From Pedobacter steynii (GTDB taxonomy: Bacteria; Bacteroidota; Bacteroidia; Sphingobacteriales; Sphingobacteriaceae), in contig NZ_FNGY01000005.1 in NCBI RefSeq assembly GCF_900103665.1, forward strand, positions 62,001 to 126,000: 64,000 bases of DNA. The letters are read 5' to 3'. A program made the translations under genes and the position numbers. The first letter of the stretch is position 1. Each line of letters opens with the position of its first letter. This document shows positions 16,465-25,981 of this stretch, piece after piece. Below the pieces are notes generated by a model that was given only the letters and a program-made list of their open reading frames with translations, ran no database searches and had not been told where the DNA came from.

Positions 16465-19400
16465 ATGAAAAAAGTTTTTTACGCCCTTACCGCTGCCTTA
16501 CTGCTTTCTAATATGGTAGCCACGGCTCAAAACGAGCCCTATTTTACAGCATATCCGGCATTGACCCCGGATGGTCAGATCGTGGTGTTTAGTTATGAAG
16601 GAGACCTTTGGAAGGTTCCTTCTGCCGGAGGTGCAGCTACCCGTCTTACGGCAATGCCTGGTAATGAGGTCAGTCCCAAAGTCTCTCCGGATGGAAAATG
16701 GCTGGCTTTTTCTGCTAACCAGTTTGGAAACAACGATGTGTACCTCATGCCACTTGCCGGAGGAACGGTAACACAGCTGACTTTTCATGATGCCTCAGAT
16801 GAGGTGGAGAGCTGGAGCTGGGATTCCAAATCTATTTACTTCACCTCAGGACGTTACAATGGTTACACGGCTTATAAAGTGGGTCTTACCGGAGGTACTG
16901 CAAGTCGCCTTTTTGACCACTATTTTAACCTGATTCACAATGTCGCGGAAGCACCCAACGGAGAATTGTTTTTTAATGACACCTGGGAGAGTAAAAACGC
17001 GGCCAACCGTAAGCGTTATAAAGGTGCTTTTAATCCGGATATCCAATCCTGGAACCCTAAAACAAAGACTTATAAACAATATACCGACTATAAAGGCAAG
17101 GACCTTTGGGCCAGTGTAGATAAAAACGGCAATGTCTTCTTCGCTTCTGATGAATGGAACGATGAATACAATCTGTATACTTTTAAAGCAGGAAAAAAAA
17201 CAAGACTGACGGATTTTAAGTCGGCGGTTAAGCGCCCGGTGGTGGCTGCATCAGGAAATAAAATAGTGTTTGAGAAAGATTATCAACTTTATCTATATGA
17301 CGTTGCCACTCAAAAATCAGAGAAGATCAATATCGGCATTTCCAGAAATAATATTTTAACCAAAGAGCAGGAGTTTGATGTGCGGGCCGCTATCAGTGCT
17401 TTTGACCTGTCCCCGGATGGTAAAAAGCTCGCTTTTATCTCCAGAGGAGAGTTATTTGTAAGTGATGCAGAAGGGAAATTTGTTAAGAAAATTGAAAGAG
17501 GGACAAAGGTTGCAGAGCGCGCAATGGAGGTAAAATGGCTTTCCGATAACCGTACCCTGGTTTTTAACCAAACAGACAAAGGATATCAGAACTGGTTTAC
17601 CATTGCTGCCGATGGAAAAGGAACGTTGAAACAACTGACAAAAGACAATAGAAACAACCGGGATATTGCCTTCAATAAAGACCGTACTCAGGCGGTATAT
17701 TTAAGTGGCAGAGATGAAGTCCGGATGCTGGATCTTAAATCTTTGGAAAGTAAGACTGTCGTTAAGGAGGAAGTCTGGGCATTCCAAAACTCTTCTCCTT
17801 CTTTTTCGCCGAATGGAGAGTACCTGTTGTTTACTGCCCGCCGCAATTTCGAAGAAGACATCTTCGTACATCAGATTAAAAACAATAAAACCATTAACCT
17901 GACCAATACCGGGGTTACCGAGACTTCTCCAAACTGGTCACCGGATGAAAAGTACATTTACTTTGTCAGCGCAAGAACAAAGCCATCTTATCCTTCGGGA
18001 ATGCAAAACGGACATGTCTACAGAATGGCTTTGGATGAATATGATGAGCCTTACCGCATCGACAAGTTCGACGAACTGTTCACAGAGAAAAAAGAAGATA
18101 AACCTGAAGTAAAAAGTACGGCTAAAAAAGATACCACAAAAGCCAAGCCGACAGAAAAGAAAGAAAAAATACCTTCAGTCATTACCATCAATACTCAAAA
18201 TATTATGGACCGGATTGAGCTTCAGGGACCATCTTTCGGCACCCAGCAGGGAGTCGAGGTCTTTGCAAAAGGAGAAAAAACCTATATGTTCTTTTACTCC
18301 GATCATGAGGCTGGTGTTGCTGGAACTTACCGGACAGTAACAGAACCTTTTGAAAGTGCTAAAACGGAAAAAGTAACAGAAGGATATGGCAGTCTGGTAG
18401 AAGCAGGTGGTAAATATTACACCCTGGTTCGAGGGGTCATTAATAAATACAACCTGGAAGCGAACAAATTAGACCGTTTAGACATTGGTTTTAAATTTAA
18501 CAGAAACCTGAATGAAGAGTTTAATCAGATGTTTTACGAAACCTGGGCCGGTGTAGAGGAAAACTTCTATAACGAAACTTTTCATGGAATCGACTGGTTA
18601 AAGACTCAGCAGGAGTATGCAAAGTACCTTCCATACCTGAATAACCGCAACGACCTCCGCATTCTTTTAAACGATATGCTGGGCGAATTGAACTCTTCAC
18701 ACCTGGGCTTTGGTACTGCCGGTGCCGAAGAACGTAAAAACCTCAACTATGCCACCAATGAAACGGGAATCATTTTTTCTGATAAGGACCCTTTTAAAGT
18801 AGAGCGGATCGTAGCAAGGAGTAATGCCAAGCATGTTGGTGTCGACCTGAAAGCAGGAGATGTGATTACGGCGGTAGACGGAACCAAAGTCGACAAAGAT
18901 GCCGACCGCGATACTTATTTTACTTCGCCTTCTCTCAGCCAGGAAATGGCACTTACCGTAGAACGTGGAGGGAAAACCATCCAAACAAAGGTACATCCTC
19001 AAAGCTCAGGCACATTGCGCAATAACCTGTACGATGAGTGGATTACGAATAACAGAGAACGCGTAAAACAGCTGGGTAATAACCGGATCGCTTATACCTA
19101 TATGAAAAATATGGGCGGCGGGGAACTGGAAAATTTCCTGTTGGATATGGTGGCTCAGGAAAACAATAAAGAAGGCATTATCCTCGATCTGCGTTACAAT
19201 ACCGGAGGTAATGTACATGATGAGGTCTTAAAATTCTTAGCGCAAAGACCTTACCTTCAATGGAAATACCGTGGTGGTAAAACGGCCCCTCAAAGTAATT
19301 TTGGCCCTGCTGCCAAACCAATCGTATTGTTAATCAATGAACAGTCCTTAAGTGATGCCGAAATGACAGCCGCTGGATTCAAAGAATTAAAATTAGGTAA

Positions 19401-19638
19401 GATTATTGGTACAGAAACCTATCGTTGGATTATCTTTACCTCCGCTAAAGGATTGGTCGATGGTTCATCTTATCGCCTTCCTTCATGGGGCTGTTATACT
19501 CTGGATGGAAAAAATATTGAAACGGAAGGGGTAGCTCCTGATATTTACGTGAAAAATACATTCACCGACAGATTGGAGAATAAAGATCCTCAACTGGAAC
19601 GTGCGGTATCAGAAATACTAAAAGATTTAAAAAAATAA
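16465..19638 (+). CDS. Tricorn-like S41 protease with PD40 propeller
   Basis: A 1057-residue exported protease of the tricorn type. It starts at ATG 16465 with a signal peptide (MKKVFYALTAALLLSN... cleaved near ATAQ); the open frame upstream lacks one. Residues 25-570 hold repeated PD40/WD40-like blades (for example LTPDGQIVVFSYEGDLW). A Lys/Glu-rich linker near 565-590 leads to a second propeller-like part, then a PDZ domain (about 780-850) and an S41 catalytic domain with the nucleophile region NEQSLSDAEMTA and a His in LNSSHLGF. It probably degrades peptides in the periplasm. The methyltransferase gene follows after a single base, so they are translationally linked. Confidence 0.94.
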   Translation: MKKVFYALTAALLLSNMVATAQNEPYFTAYPALTPDGQIVVFSYEGDLWKVPSAGGAATRLTAMPGNEVSPKVSPDGKWLAFSANQFGNNDVYLMPLAGGTVTQLTFHDASDEVESWSWDSKSIYFTSGRYNGYTAYKVGLTGGTASRLFDHYFNLIHNVAEAPNGELFFNDTWESKNAANRKRYKGAFNPDIQSWNPKTKTYKQYTDYKGKDLWASVDKNGNVFFASDEWNDEYNLYTFKAGKKTRLTDFKSAVKRPVVAASGNKIVFEKDYQLYLYDVATQKSEKINIGISRNNILTKEQEFDVRAAISAFDLSPDGKKLAFISRGELFVSDAEGKFVKKIERGTKVAERAMEVKWLSDNRTLVFNQTDKGYQNWFTIAADGKGTLKQLTKDNRNNRDIAFNKDRTQAVYLSGRDEVRMLDLKSLESKTVVKEEVWAFQNSSPSFSPNGEYLLFTARRNFEEDIFVHQIKNNKTINLTNTGVTETSPNWSPDEKYIYFVSARTKPSYPSGMQNGHVYRMALDEYDEPYRIDKFDELFTEKKEDKPEVKSTAKKDTTKAKPTEKKEKIPSVITINTQNIMDRIELQGPSFGTQQGVEVFAKGEKTYMFFYSDHEAGVAGTYRTVTEPFESAKTEKVTEGYGSLVEAGGKYYTLVRGVINKYNLEANKLDRLDIGFKFNRNLNEEFNQMFYETWAGVEENFYNETFHGIDWLKTQQEYAKYLPYLNNRNDLRILLNDMLGELNSSHLGFGTAGAEERKNLNYATNETGIIFSDKDPFKVERIVARSNAKHVGVDLKAGDVITAVDGTKVDKDADRDTYFTSPSLSQEMALTVERGGKTIQTKVHPQSSGTLRNNLYDEWITNNRERVKQLGNNRIAYTYMKNMGGGELENFLLDMVAQENNKEGIILDLRYNTGGNVHDEVLKFLAQRPYLQWKYRGGKTAPQSNFGPAAKPIVLLINEQSLSDAEMTAAGFKELKLGKIIGTETYRWIIFTSAKGLVDGSSYRLPSWGCYTLDGKNIETEGVAPDIYVKNTFTDRLENKDPQLERAVSEILKDLKK

Positions 19639-19639
19639 T

Positions 19640-20389
19640 ATGGACAACCTGTTAACGGACAGACAGTTTTGGGTGAATTATTGGGAGAGCAAGACCGATT
19701 TGTCGGTTAATATTCCGTCGAACTACCTTTTTCATAAGGAACTTGGAGAGATCATCAATAAACAAGGGGTAAAAACAGCGATTGAGTTAGGCGGTTTCCC
19801 GGGATACTATGCGGTATTCCTGAAGAAATACTTCAAACTCGATGTGACCCTGCTGGATTATTTTGTCCACCAACCGGTAACGAATGCTTTACTCGAAGCC
19901 AACGGGTTGAAGGAATCAGATATTCATATCATCGAGACTGATTTGTTCAATTATCAGCCGGAACAGCAATTTGACCTGGTCTTGTCTTGTGGATTGATTG
20001 AACATTTCAACGATACTGCCGACATCATCAACAGGCACATTGCTTTTGTTAAACCGGGAGGTACTTTACTGATCACATTGCCCAATTTTAAAGCACTGAA
20101 CGGTTGGTTTCAAAAGACTTTTGACAAAGAGAACTACGATAAGCACAATATTGATTGTATGGACCCGGATCTACTCGCCAACATCTGCAAACAGGCAGGT
20201 CTGGAAGTGATTCAATCTAAATATTTCGGGCATTTTAGCCTTTGGCTGGAAAATGAAAAACATAAGCCCGCAGGTGTCCGGTTGTTAAAGAAAACAGTAT
20301 GGCTGGCAGGGAAGTTGTTTACCAAGGTTTTTCCTTTCAACTCCAGACAGCTTTCTCCTTATATCATTTTGGAAGCAAGAAAAGCATAA
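19640..20389 (+). CDS. Class I SAM-dependent methyltransferase
   Basis: A 249-residue Rossmann-fold methyltransferase. The SAM-binding motif I reads AIELGGFPGYYA, the acidic end of strand 2 is VTLLDYF, and motif II-like sequence FDLVLSCGLIEHF is followed by FVKPGGTLLITLPNF. It starts one base after the tricorn-like stop. Residues after 190 (PFNSRQLSPYIILEARKA) are a short C-terminal cap. By position beside glycosyltransferases it probably methylates a sugar or lipid-linked glycan, but fusion to the protease transcript leaves other roles open. Confidence 0.87.
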   Translation: MDNLLTDRQFWVNYWESKTDLSVNIPSNYLFHKELGEIINKQGVKTAIELGGFPGYYAVFLKKYFKLDVTLLDYFVHQPVTNALLEANGLKESDIHIIETDLFNYQPEQQFDLVLSCGLIEHFNDTADIINRHIAFVKPGGTLLITLPNFKALNGWFQKTFDKENYDKHNIDCMDPDLLANICKQAGLEVIQSKYFGHFSLWLENEKHKPAGVRLLKKTVWLAGKLFTKVFPFNSRQLSPYIILEARKA

Positions 20390-20413
20390 CACCCTATGGG
20401 GAAGGTATAGAAC

Positions 20414-21313
20414 TTAGCCTAAACGTTGTTTTAGATATCTTTTAAGCCTTTCCCATAGATTTCCCTTCCTGGTCGACAGGAATTCTTTAATCGTCTCGTA
20501 GGCGGCTTTATTTTCTTTTATTTCAACAGGATAATCACTGATTGGTTTAGGATTGATGATCACATTGTAAATGTCGTTGATGCCCGAATGAATTCCCGTT
20601 CCGTCATGCCCGATATTGTTCACCAACGATTGCGCAGGATTCAGTGTCAATCCCCCTTTGAGGAAGATCGAAGCGTACCAGCGGATTGCCCAGGAATTGT
20701 TTTTCCCCGCTTTGAAGTCCTGCATCTGTTTCCAGAAATTCATTTTATGCTCAATAGAAAAAGCGGATCTCTTTTTGGCATCAAATTGTGCCATCAACGT
20801 ATCAATATTGGGTTCAAAATGTTGCCATGCCCGGTCCCAGGTAGCCCATCCCCAACTGGTTGCAGCACGGTAAAAGAAAGATTCCGGAATGTTGTTTTCC
20901 TTTAAGGGATACATGTAAGCACCAATGTGCATCACCTGATCTTCGTTGCGGTAGCGGTCTAAAGCCTCGTTAAAATAAGTCAGCGTATAAGGAGAAGTGA
21001 TCAGGTCATCTTCCATCACGATCACTTGTTTATAATCTTTTACCAGGCGGCCTACCCCGGCAATGACTGAATTGGCCAGACCCATATTTTTTTTGCGTTC
21101 AATCAGCTCAACGGACTTAAATCCATCAATATTTTTAAGCAATTCGCGTACTTCCAGCACCTTGGCTTCATCTTCCGCAGATTTAAATCCGTCTGAGAAA
21201 ATGAATAACCTGCTTTCTGAGGCCAGCTGATTCTGTTTAAGGAATTTTATGGTGCGCTCAGTATGCTGCGGTCTGTTATAAACGAATAATGCGATAGGTG
21301 CAAAGGTTTGCAT
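20414..21313 (-). CDS. Glycosyltransferase, GNT-I-like GT-A fold
   Basis: A 299-residue glycosyltransferase. APIALFVYNRPQHTERTI at the N-terminus, LANSVIAGV and the acidic VIVMEDDLI (a DxD-type metal site, near residue 100) mark a GT-A fold like the GNT-I/POMGnT group that bacteria use in capsule and O-antigen loci. AATSWGWATWDRAWQHF in the middle is highly typical of this family. It forms a minus-strand series with two methyltransferases, with gaps of 2 and 4 bases. The sugar transferred is unknown. Confidence 0.9.
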   Translation of the reverse strand: MQTFAPIALFVYNRPQHTERTIKFLKQNQLASESRLFIFSDGFKSAEDEAKVLEVRELLKNIDGFKSVELIERKKNMGLANSVIAGVGRLVKDYKQVIVMEDDLITSPYTLTYFNEALDRYRNEDQVMHIGAYMYPLKENNIPESFFYRAATSWGWATWDRAWQHFEPNIDTLMAQFDAKKRSAFSIEHKMNFWKQMQDFKAGKNNSWAIRWYASIFLKGGLTLNPAQSLVNNIGHDGTGIHSGINDIYNVIINPKPISDYPVEIKENKAAYETIKEFLSTRKGNLWERLKRYLKQRLG

Positions 21314-21315
21314 AT

Positions 21316-22083
21316 TTAGAAGATCTCCAGATTTTGGGTTGACTTTTTAGTAAGAACGGTATAAGCATTTCCAAATTGTTCCCGTTTGTTTTTTCCTAAA
21401 ATGGCACCCAATAGGTTCTTGATCCTGTATTCCAGCTCAATTCTTAAGGTTTTGAACAGGCTTTTTGGTGTTTTCTTTACCTGATACTCACAGAATTTGA
21501 TCGTTTCTATAGGGGTAAGAGAGGTTTTGTCTGCTTCCACAGAAAGGCCTTCACTCTGTAGCAAAAAGCGGATCAGGGTAGGAGTATACATATTGATATG
21601 GCCGTAATTCAGGAAATGTTTCATGCGCTGATCCACCCCGAAACGATAATCTAAAGGAACTTCAATCACCAGGTATTTAGCCACTCTTTTTAATTCGCGC
21701 AGCAATATCCGTTCATGTTCTACATGTTCCAGGACATGGGCAAGGATCACCAGGTCAAAGCTGTCGTCAGCATAAGGAATGGTATACCCATCAAAGCTGT
21801 TGACTTCTTTTAGGCGTTCCAGCTTTCGGTCTCTGATTAAAGAAACGCCACTATCTGCGATTTCAAGGGCATAAAGTTCCTCCCCGAATTTCCATTCATT
21901 GAGGTAATGTAAAATGCTGCCATCGCCGGCACCCACTTCCAGGATCTTTTTCGGCTGAATTCCCTGGCAGACTTCTATCAGGTTCTTTGCCTTGGATTTT
22001 GCACCAAGCATCCGCCATTCTACATCACTATCGGTGTAAAAATCATTATAGGAAGCAACTAGATCTTCTGTGATTATGGCCAT
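21316..22083 (-). CDS. Class I SAM-dependent methyltransferase
   Basis: A 255-residue methyltransferase with SAM motif I ILEVGAGDGSILHYL, an acidic LYALEIADSG, and SFDLVILAHVLEHVEHE before the strand that ends LVIEVPLDY. The C-terminal third (PIETIKFCEYQVKKTPKS and on) is basic and helical. It is co-linear with the glycosyltransferase downstream and a second methyltransferase upstream, so it is likely a sugar or glycan modifying enzyme of the surface polysaccharide locus. Confidence 0.9.
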   Translation of the reverse strand: MAIITEDLVASYNDFYTDSDVEWRMLGAKSKAKNLIEVCQGIQPKKILEVGAGDGSILHYLNEWKFGEELYALEIADSGVSLIRDRKLERLKEVNSFDGYTIPYADDSFDLVILAHVLEHVEHERILLRELKRVAKYLVIEVPLDYRFGVDQRMKHFLNYGHINMYTPTLIRFLLQSEGLSVEADKTSLTPIETIKFCEYQVKKTPKSLFKTLRIELEYRIKNLLGAILGKNKREQFGNAYTVLTKKSTQNLEIF

Positions 22084-22087
22084 TTTA

Positions 22088-22711
22088 TTAATCTTTTATA
22101 CCGTCAATAATCAGTGAGGAATAACCCAAAGGTTCATTAAACCTTTTATCAAACCTTCTGGACCTGAGGATGTGACCATCTTCGCTTTTCCAGTCTGTAA
22201 AATGAAATTGACGCTGCTCATCATAGTATTCTAAAAGCTGAACCCGGAAACCGGCATCTTCCAGCACCTTAGACAACTGATGATAATCGTATAGCAATTT
22301 ATGATCGTCGGCACCCTCACCATGTCCGCCTGGTTTTACCATGTCGATATAGTCCTTATTGGGATGAAAACCATCAGGCACCGCAATTCTGATGCTGCCG
22401 CCTTTTTCCATGAACTCGAAACAGTTTTTTAAGGCAATTAATGCATTGGCATAGCTGATGTGTTCAAAGACATGCTCTGCAAGAAATTTTGTCGCTTTCT
22501 TTTCGCCGAACAGGTTTTGAAAAGAGCTTTTTTCCAATAAATTTAAGCTCTCTATATTCGTAGGCAGCCAGTTGGGATAAGCCGTTTTCTCAGAACCGAT
22601 GATGATGTTCAAAGGTGCAGATGAATTTTTTATTTTGGACTTTAACTGAATAAGGTCCAGCATGTTTATTGGTTTTAATACGATTGATCTTACTACCTTT
22701 CTTAAGGACAT
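22088..22711 (-). CDS. Methyltransferase-like protein, COG4627 type
   Basis: A 207-residue protein resembling small predicted SAM-dependent methyltransferases found in polysaccharide clusters. It lacks a normal Gly-rich motif I; instead it opens with LNIIIGSEKTAYPNW, followed by FLAEHVFEHISYANA and GGSIRIAVPDGFHPN, then the conserved GADDHKLLYDYHQL and FTDWKSEDGHILRS. That pattern is typical of the group, which may bind SAM in a modified way or have lost catalysis. It ends 4 bases before the next methyltransferase gene. The 179 bases before it, up to the flippase stop, contain no gene that I can support. Confidence 0.83.
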   Translation of the reverse strand: MSLRKVVRSIVLKPINMLDLIQLKSKIKNSSAPLNIIIGSEKTAYPNWLPTNIESLNLLEKSSFQNLFGEKKATKFLAEHVFEHISYANALIALKNCFEFMEKGGSIRIAVPDGFHPNKDYIDMVKPGGHGEGADDHKLLYDYHQLSKVLEDAGFRVQLLEYYDEQRQFHFTDWKSEDGHILRSRRFDKRFNEPLGYSSLIIDGIKD

Positions 22712-22890
22712 CTGTAATGGTTATGTTGTTAATTGTCGGCAGGGCCCAGAAGCCATCTGATCCGGTGTTTGTCATGAGTCTGAGGGCTTTCTTCCACTCA
22801 GATCATACCAATATTTAATAGTCAAAGTTAAAATGTTAAACGCAAAAAGCTAATATATCCGTATAATTATTGATCGCAATGCTGATCCGG

Positions 22891-24234
22891 CTAAGATTTT
22901 GGAGCGCGGGGCCTGTTTTTGATCTTCTCCAAAAGGGTAATCAGGAACAGCGATTTGAGCATCATGATGCCCTGAGGCCGTGTTTTTGGGACCAGTAGGA
23001 TCATGAAATTAGACACGAAATAAGCAACTAAGGTCGCCACAGCAGCACCGGTAATTCCATACCTTGGAATCCAGTAAATGTTTAAAATAATGTTGATCAA
23101 AGCGCCCATTCCCGTACGGAACAAGGATAATTTTGTATAGCCCTCTGCAATTAGAAACTGTCCGCTTGCCGTCCCCAGAAAGGTGAAAATACCAGCCCAG
23201 ATGTGTATAGATAAGACATGGGCGGCTCCCCGGTACTCTGGTGTATAGAATTTATAGACCAAAGGAGAAGCGAAAGTCATGACGATGGCAATGCTCATAC
23301 TGATCCATACCATGAGGTCATACATGTTCTGCATTCTTTTCTGATAACGTTCCGGATCATCCCTTTTTGCATTCATAATGGCAGGAAAAACAGCAGTTAC
23401 AATCGCTACAGGGATAAAATACCAGGATTCGGATAACTGGACAACGGTCGAGTAAATCCCTTGCGCAGTAGAGCCCAGATAGCTCTGGATCATCAGCTGG
23501 TCGATTTTCATGTAAATGGTCACCAAAATTGCCGAAAAGGCCAGTGGCCATGAATTTGTCAATAAAAATTTTGCAACACTGCTTTCAAATTTCCATTGGA
23601 AGAGCGATGCGCCATTATTCTGGTAAACATACACATAGCCAATCGCCAGCAAAACTGCATCAAGCAGTAAGGCGACAATAAACCAGCTCAGGCTCATGCC
23701 AAGGAGGATCAGGACGAGCTTAAGCGCAGCAGAGAAGAGATTCCCGAGTACCTGAATCTTCATGATGAATTTCCCCTGAGCCCTGGACTGAAAATAGCTG
23801 TCTATAATGTTAAATGCCTGAAAGACTCCGGTAAAACTAACAATCAGGATGTAAGAGAAAGGAGCTGTAATTGGGTTTATGCCGTTCCATATCTGATAAG
23901 CCAGATAGATCAGTGGAAGAACCAGCAGTCCCCCGGTTAGTTTTAATATAAAAGCAGTGCCCAGAAGTTGGTCTTTCTTTTCCGGATGCCGTAACAATTC
24001 ACGGGTAATAAATCCATCCAGTCCAAGCGCAGCTGCGGCAATGAAAAAGGTGGCAAATATTAAGGGATAACCATAAATACCGAATTTTTCCGGACCAAGG
24101 TAATTACTAACCATGATCCCAATCCCGATCTTTATTCCAAGACTACCCACTCTGGCGATCATCAGCCAGCCGGCATTTTTAGCATATTTTTCTATTGCTC
24201 CCTGATCAAACCCAGGAATACTTGGAATTTTCAT
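22891..24234 (-). CDS. Polysaccharide flippase, Wzx/MATE-like
   Basis: A 447-residue membrane protein with about 12-14 predicted helices, of the oligosaccharide flippase (polysaccharide biosynthesis) family. It has the N-terminal feature NAGWLMIARVGSLGIKIGIG, the loop YLGPEKFGIYGYPLIFATFF and the later YIPRYGITGAAVATL, all characteristic of Wzx-type proteins. It should move a lipid-linked glycan repeat from the inner to the outer face of the cytoplasmic membrane. The presence of glycosyl- and methyltransferases downstream supports this. No polymerase (Wzy) is visible in the window. Confidence 0.93.
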   Translation of the reverse strand: MKIPSIPGFDQGAIEKYAKNAGWLMIARVGSLGIKIGIGIMVSNYLGPEKFGIYGYPLIFATFFIAAAALGLDGFITRELLRHPEKKDQLLGTAFILKLTGGLLVLPLIYLAYQIWNGINPITAPFSYILIVSFTGVFQAFNIIDSYFQSRAQGKFIMKIQVLGNLFSAALKLVLILLGMSLSWFIVALLLDAVLLAIGYVYVYQNNGASLFQWKFESSVAKFLLTNSWPLAFSAILVTIYMKIDQLMIQSYLGSTAQGIYSTVVQLSESWYFIPVAIVTAVFPAIMNAKRDDPERYQKRMQNMYDLMVWISMSIAIVMTFASPLVYKFYTPEYRGAAHVLSIHIWAGIFTFLGTASGQFLIAEGYTKLSLFRTGMGALINIILNIYWIPRYGITGAAVATLVAYFVSNFMILLVPKTRPQGIMMLKSLFLITLLEKIKNRPRAPKS

Positions 24235-24255
24235 TCTTGTTTAACCTGGCTTAAA

Positions 24256-24651
24256 TTAACTTAAAGGTGCGCCAACAGCAATTGCGCAGCTATGACCCGG
24301 TTGTCCATGTGCAGGGTTTAGCCTCACTTCTTTCTGATTGGCAGGAACCGTCGGAGGCGTTACTACCGGAGCCTTTACCGGACTCGCGGTAACTGGGGCC
24401 GGAGTCGGTGTAGGGCTAACAGGTGCACTGTTCTTTGCATTCAATGGAGCACCTACAGCAATTGCACAATCATGATAAGGTTGTCCATGAGCCGGATTAT
24501 GTGTCGGTTTTTCTCCTGTGGCCGCTACCGGAGCCGATGCCGAAGGAAGACCTGCGGGGGTTGGCGTGATCACGGACTGCGTTTGCTTCGGACTGGAATT
24601 ACAGGCAGAAAGCGCCACAACAATACAACTGGCATATAAAATCCTTTTCAT
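24256..24651 (-). CDS. Lipoprotein with duplicated NPAHGQPxHxCAIAVGAPL motif
   Basis: A 131-residue lipoprotein. The signal peptide ends LSACN, with the lipidated Cys at residue 17. The mature chain is a disordered Pro/Ala/Thr linker carrying two near-identical 19-residue blocks, at about 52-70 and 112-130, with the pattern NPAHGQPxHxCAIAVGAPL. Each block has two His and one Cys, so the protein could bind metal or form disulfides. I know this motif as a recurring, unnamed sequence in Bacteroidota lipoproteins and do not know its function. The gene lies 21 bases before the flippase start on the same strand, but its role need not be glycan-related. Confidence 0.8.
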   Translation of the reverse strand: MKRILYASCIVVALSACNSSPKQTQSVITPTPAGLPSASAPVAATGEKPTHNPAHGQPYHDCAIAVGAPLNAKNSAPVSPTPTPAPVTASPVKAPVVTPPTVPANQKEVRLNPAHGQPGHSCAIAVGAPLS

Positions 24652-24713
24652 AATCGTATTTTTTGTTCTTTTAATACAGATAAAAGATAGACAAAGATGT
24701 GAAATTTGTTGGG

Positions 24714-25232
24714 TTATCTTTGATAGGATTGCTCAATCCTTCGTAATTGTTGCAAATGATGGTTCAAATGGATTCGAATAAATCTTAACCATTGAAAAGC
24801 ATTTAAATAACCAAGCTTCGGATGTGGTGTTTTAAGTGTGCTATCCGCATTTTCGATCTTCTTCATAGCCATATCCAATTCCAAAAGGAATTGATCTATC
24901 AATGCCAAAGCTTCAGTTTTGCTGACTTTCTTTAGCCTTGCCGCCAGTCTTTTGGGTGCGTTATATTTCTTTCCAGGAGGAAGGCTGCCAAAGAATAGAA
25001 TCACTTTCACGATAAAGGCCGTTGGTTTTCTTTCTCCCTTGCCGGATATGGTATTGGTCATTTCCATCAGAGAAAGAATGCTGGCGTCAAAAATATGGAA
25101 GTAAACCTCACTGTATGACCAGCCTCCGATAGGAGGGTTGAGCAAAAATGTTTCCTCACTAAACTCTTTCAGCTTGCTGCTATAGCTGGCTACAATATCC
25201 TGAATTTTTTTATAGTCTTTGGCAGTACCCAT
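24714..25232 (-). CDS. DinB family protein
   Basis: A 172-residue four-helix-bundle protein of the DinB/YfiT superfamily, whose members often bind a metal by three His and act as thiol-dependent enzymes. Features: NPPIGGWSYSEVYFHIFDASI, where the first metal His sits in YFHIFDA, and a C-terminal FIRIHLNHHLQQLRRIE with a His pair. The length and order match the family. It starts 12 bases before the stop of the DUF4476 gene region and is on the same strand as its neighbours. The substrate is unknown. Confidence 0.82.
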   Translation of the reverse strand: MGTAKDYKKIQDIVASYSSKLKEFSEETFLLNPPIGGWSYSEVYFHIFDASILSLMEMTNTISGKGERKPTAFIVKVILFFGSLPPGKKYNAPKRLAARLKKVSKTEALALIDQFLLELDMAMKKIENADSTLKTPHPKLGYLNAFQWLRFIRIHLNHHLQQLRRIEQSYQR

Positions 25233-25244
25233 CTATGAGAAATA

Positions 25245-25922
25245 TTATTGTTTGCTGATCCATTTAATCATATCCTCCTGTGCAAACAGGGACATCAATG
25301 CTTTAGGTACCTTGATGAAGTTTTTTCGATCAGTAACACGTGCATAAGCATAATGTGCCACCTCGACCTTGTCTTCGTCAAAAGGGAAAGCTTTCATTAA
25401 AACGAGCAACTGATTGGTCGTAATCATTGAATTTTTTAAAGTAGTCTTTGCCAATGCCAATTTGTTTTTCGGAAACATTTCGTTGTTGATAACGGTCATT
25501 GCATCTTTAAACTCTTCATCAGTCATCGCCTCTTCATATTCAAATCCTGCTCCATTACCAGCGTAACTCCTGTCCCAATCATCCAGCGCATATTGTCCGC
25601 GGTCAAATATCGGAAGGGTAACCACATTGCGCAATCCCGATCTTTTGGAATAGCTGACAATCATCCTGGTATTTGGAGCAACATTGATCCTTCTGCGAAA
25701 CAGCTCAACACTGTCTTTCTTCACCACCAGCGTAGGCGAATTTCTGTATACATCATAAAAGCGGAAACGGCCTTTGGAAGATCCTGCAAAATCATCATCC
25801 AGATAAACGACATAATTCCCACGCTCAGGGATTTCGACGAATACTTCTGAAGTACTCCGGCTTTGCCCAAAAGTAAGGGCGGTTTGCAGCATAACGGCAA
25901 ACAGTAAAACTAATCTTTTCAT
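25245..25922 (-). CDS. DUF4476 domain secreted protein
   Basis: A 225-residue exported protein starting MKRLVLLFAVMLQT at ATG 25922; a cleavable signal peptide ends near FGQ. The open frame reaches 14 codons further upstream, but those codons do not look like a signal peptide. The C-terminal half (about 130-225; MTDEEFKDAMTVINNEMF ... LLVLMKAFPFDEDKVEVA) is the helical DUF4476 domain found in many Bacteroidota secreted proteins; the N-terminal half is beta-rich. Function is unknown. It is in a minus-strand run with the DinB and HAD genes but is spaced 59 bases from the HAD gene. Confidence 0.85.
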   Translation of the reverse strand: MKRLVLLFAVMLQTALTFGQSRSTSEVFVEIPERGNYVVYLDDDFAGSSKGRFRFYDVYRNSPTLVVKKDSVELFRRRINVAPNTRMIVSYSKRSGLRNVVTLPIFDRGQYALDDWDRSYAGNGAGFEYEEAMTDEEFKDAMTVINNEMFPKNKLALAKTTLKNSMITTNQLLVLMKAFPFDEDKVEVAHYAYARVTDRKNFIKVPKALMSLFAQEDMIKWISKQ

Positions 25923-25981
25923 AAGGTTTTTTATTTGTGTGTATTTCAGGAATGCGAATCCCATACCAAAATATATCGTCT

